Under the pieces are notes generated by a model. It saw only the letters and a list, made by a program, of their open reading frames with translations. It was not told where the DNA came from and made no database searches. A stretch of DNA of 8,336 bases from Chitinophagaceae bacterium (GTDB lineage Bacteria > Bacteroidota > Bacteroidia > Chitinophagales > Chitinophagaceae), in assembly GCA_003136915.1 (NCBI GenBank), contig PLEB01000282.1, forward strand, positions 4,459-12,794, in the 5' to 3' direction. This document shows positions 6,874-8,336 of this stretch, piece by piece. Position 1 is the stretch's first letter; every line of letters starts with the position of its first letter. The translations under genes were made by a program, and so were the position numbers.

Positions 6874-8220
6874 ATGAAAAAGAAAAAAAAATTAATATCC
6901 GGGTTGCTGATTTGTTTACTGATAATATTTGCGAACGCTGCAATTGCCGGGGATGGGAAATTGTTGGCAGGAACATCAAAAGTGAATATCACCCCGAATT
7001 CCGATGAACCATTACATGATTCCGTGTATGCAAGAAGCTTGGTGCTCGATCTGAATGGTCAGCGCCTTGCATTTGTTTCAGTGGACCTCGCGGTATTTAC
7101 AAGTGATCGGGTTGAAAGAATCTGCAAGGAGAAGTTTGGTATATCCCAATTAATGCTTTGCTCATCCCATACACATTCTGAACCACAAAAAGCTGGTCGT
7201 TCTTTTGCAAAAAATAATCCCTATGTGTCTTTTTATGAGGATCAGATTATATATGCCGTAGAGATTGCAGTTAAAAATTTATTTCCTGCGAGAATCGCAG
7301 CCGGAAGAAGAACATTTCCGCAACTCGGATTTAATCGCCTCGTGATTCGTGATGACGGGCATGCGCGGGAATCCTGGTTTTCAGATGACCATTATACTTG
7401 TGAAAATCCGGAGCGCATACCATTCGGACCGGTTGATCCGGAGGTAGGGGTTATTCGTATTGAAGATATGCAGGGAAATCCCCGTGTCATCATCATGAAC
7501 TATGCCTGCCATGCCGATATTGTATGTAATAATTATGAAATCTCCGCCGACTATCCGGGTGTCGCCTGCCGTAAAGTAGAAGAAGCCTTTAGTGGGAAAG
7601 TAAATTGTTTGTTCATACAGGGTGCAGGCGGCAATATTGAATCGCTTCAAATCAGTTCACGCAGATCAGGGCCGGATGATCATTTTAAAACGGATTATGC
7701 GCCCATGGAAAGAACCGGCGAACTGCTGGCTTATGAAACGATCAAGCTTGCTAAAAGTCTTTCGGGATCAGGAGAGCAAACAGATATCAGGTTCATGAAT
7801 GATTCGATGCGGTTCAGCGGTCGTTTCGACACAAGCCTCACGATGAAAGTATATCTGGTGACCATTCTCATTAACCACGATATTGTGATTGCGGCCTGCC
7901 CGGGTGAATTATTTGTTCAGCTTCAGCTGGAATGGAAGAATAAGGTGGAATTGGCTTCTGCCAATCCATTTTTGTTTGGATATGCCTGGAGTGGCGGCCA
8001 ATGGCCGGGATATATTGCCGATGTCAGATCGGCTGCCCTGGGAGGGTTTGGTGCTGACCAGGGTCTGAAATTGATAGAAGTTGGCGCTGGAGAAGCCATT
8101 GTTACCCGACAACTTCAAAACTATTACCGGTTAAATGGATTAATGAGAGATAAACCCGGCCCTTCCGGGTTCAAACCTGGTCATCAGTGGGTTATCAAGG
8201 CATTTCAGGACGAGAAATAA
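6874..8220 (+). CDS. Exported neutral/alkaline-ceramidase-family amidase, short form
   Basis: This 448-residue exported protein starts at ATG 6874. The start is chosen because it gives a typical signal peptide (MKKKKKLISGLLICLLIIFA, then NAAIA before Gly26) and lies 7 bases after the previous stop; an in-frame ATG at 6835 would overlap that gene and bury the signal. The body matches the catalytic domain of the neutral/alkaline ceramidase family: GTSKVNITP at 33-41; CSSHTHSEP at 96-104, with His99 as probable zinc ligand; NYACHAD with His213; CPGELF with Glu345; and WPGYIADVR with Tyr380. These four positions correspond, from memory of the Pseudomonas enzyme, to its His/His/Glu/Tyr zinc site. 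The segment normally carrying the catalytic Ser (GN-[IL]-S-P-N) reads GGNIES here, with Glu256 at the Ser position. The C-terminal domain of true ceramidases is absent. It is probably a secreted amidase or related hydrolase rather than a proven ceramidase. Confidence 0.85.
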   Translation: MKKKKKLISGLLICLLIIFANAAIAGDGKLLAGTSKVNITPNSDEPLHDSVYARSLVLDLNGQRLAFVSVDLAVFTSDRVERICKEKFGISQLMLCSSHTHSEPQKAGRSFAKNNPYVSFYEDQIIYAVEIAVKNLFPARIAAGRRTFPQLGFNRLVIRDDGHARESWFSDDHYTCENPERIPFGPVDPEVGVIRIEDMQGNPRVIIMNYACHADIVCNNYEISADYPGVACRKVEEAFSGKVNCLFIQGAGGNIESLQISSRRSGPDDHFKTDYAPMERTGELLAYETIKLAKSLSGSGEQTDIRFMNDSMRFSGRFDTSLTMKVYLVTILINHDIVIAACPGELFVQLQLEWKNKVELASANPFLFGYAWSGGQWPGYIADVRSAALGGFGADQGLKLIEVGAGEAIVTRQLQNYYRLNGLMRDKPGPSGFKPGHQWVIKAFQDEK

Positions 8221-8336
8221 TCTTAAATGCTGGCACACTCCGGAGCTATTAAAAATGGGTTTGTATTTGTATCTTTCTGCGATACTTGATGCTATGTCAG
8301 GGATCGAATTTCATGTATGCGAAAAAAAGCAATTAT
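8221..8336. other. Right-edge intergenic stretch, possible start of a next gene
   Basis: These 116 bases follow the ceramidase-family stop. Three plus-strand ATGs stay open to the window edge (8294, reading MSGIEFHVCEKK; 8313, reading MYAKKSNY; and 8317, reading MRKKAI), but with at most 14 codons none can be chosen. A -7-like TATCTTTC lies at 8270-8277, without a TTG at the right distance upstream. No terminator hairpin is visible. Confidence 0.3.

Noticed and set aside
855..8118. Minus-strand and alternative-frame open reading frames inside the genes (for example minus 5283-5564, minus 6349-6681 and plus 3911-4231)
   Set aside because: All but one lie within well-supported plus-strand genes. 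The exception, minus 5283-5564, extends only into the short gap before 5349. Their translations have no recognisable domains or sensible signal sequences and they overlap conserved catalytic motifs.
8238..8245. Palindrome CTCCGGAG after the last gene
   Set aside because: Eight bases with no loop and no following T tract do not form a terminator, and a palindrome this short can be chance.
1..8336. CRISPR arrays, tRNA or rRNA genes, transposases, att sites
   Set aside because: No regularly spaced repeats, no tRNA-like cloverleaf arms, no inverted terminal repeats and no transposase or integrase motifs were seen on either strand.

Overview
The window looks like chromosomal DNA of an environmental Bacteroidota bacterium (inference). 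Three pieces of evidence point that way: base composition of roughly 40-50% G+C; start codons set in AT-rich leaders, mostly with no recognisable Shine-Dalgarno sequence; and signal peptides whose likely cleavage sites fall next to Ala-Gln (YAQ, AAAQ), a common form in that phylum. No taxonomic marker gene is present, so the assignment is tentative. All seven well-supported genes lie on the plus strand and are packed tightly, with gaps of 4, 24, 6, -1, 71 and 7 bases. This suggests one or two transcripts.

The left part (1-3526) is a four-gene cassette. It contains the 3' part of an SGNH-hydrolase/TPR protein, an SxtJ-family membrane protein, a 49-residue DUF5989-type membrane protein at 1526-1675, and a complete O-carbamoyltransferase of the NodU/CmcH/TobZ family. 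From family knowledge, these four types recur together in many bacterial genomes, often near extracellular glycan or secondary-metabolite loci, but their joint product is not known. The simplest inference is that a carbamoyl group is made in the cytoplasm and placed on a saccharide or similar molecule, which is then handled at or across the membrane with the help of the two small membrane proteins and the SGNH protein.

The right part (3526-8220) encodes three exported hydrolases. The first fuses a Fes-type esterase to an SMP-30/gluconolactonase beta-propeller, and its start codon overlaps the carbamoyltransferase stop codon (TAATG). After a 71-base gap with a weak promoter candidate comes a protein with two tandem alpha/beta-hydrolase domains, the second of which has lost its nucleophile serine. 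The last, 7 bases further on, is a short neutral-ceramidase-family protein that keeps the zinc-ligand positions but appears to lack the usual serine motif. Together they could cleave ester, lactone and amide bonds in the periplasm or outside the cell.

The physical coupling of a carbamoylation cassette to three secreted hydrolases, two of them with altered active sites, is the most unusual aspect of the window. Whether the hydrolases process the carbamoylated product, an environmental substrate or something unrelated cannot be decided from sequence. The last 116 bases hold no complete gene.
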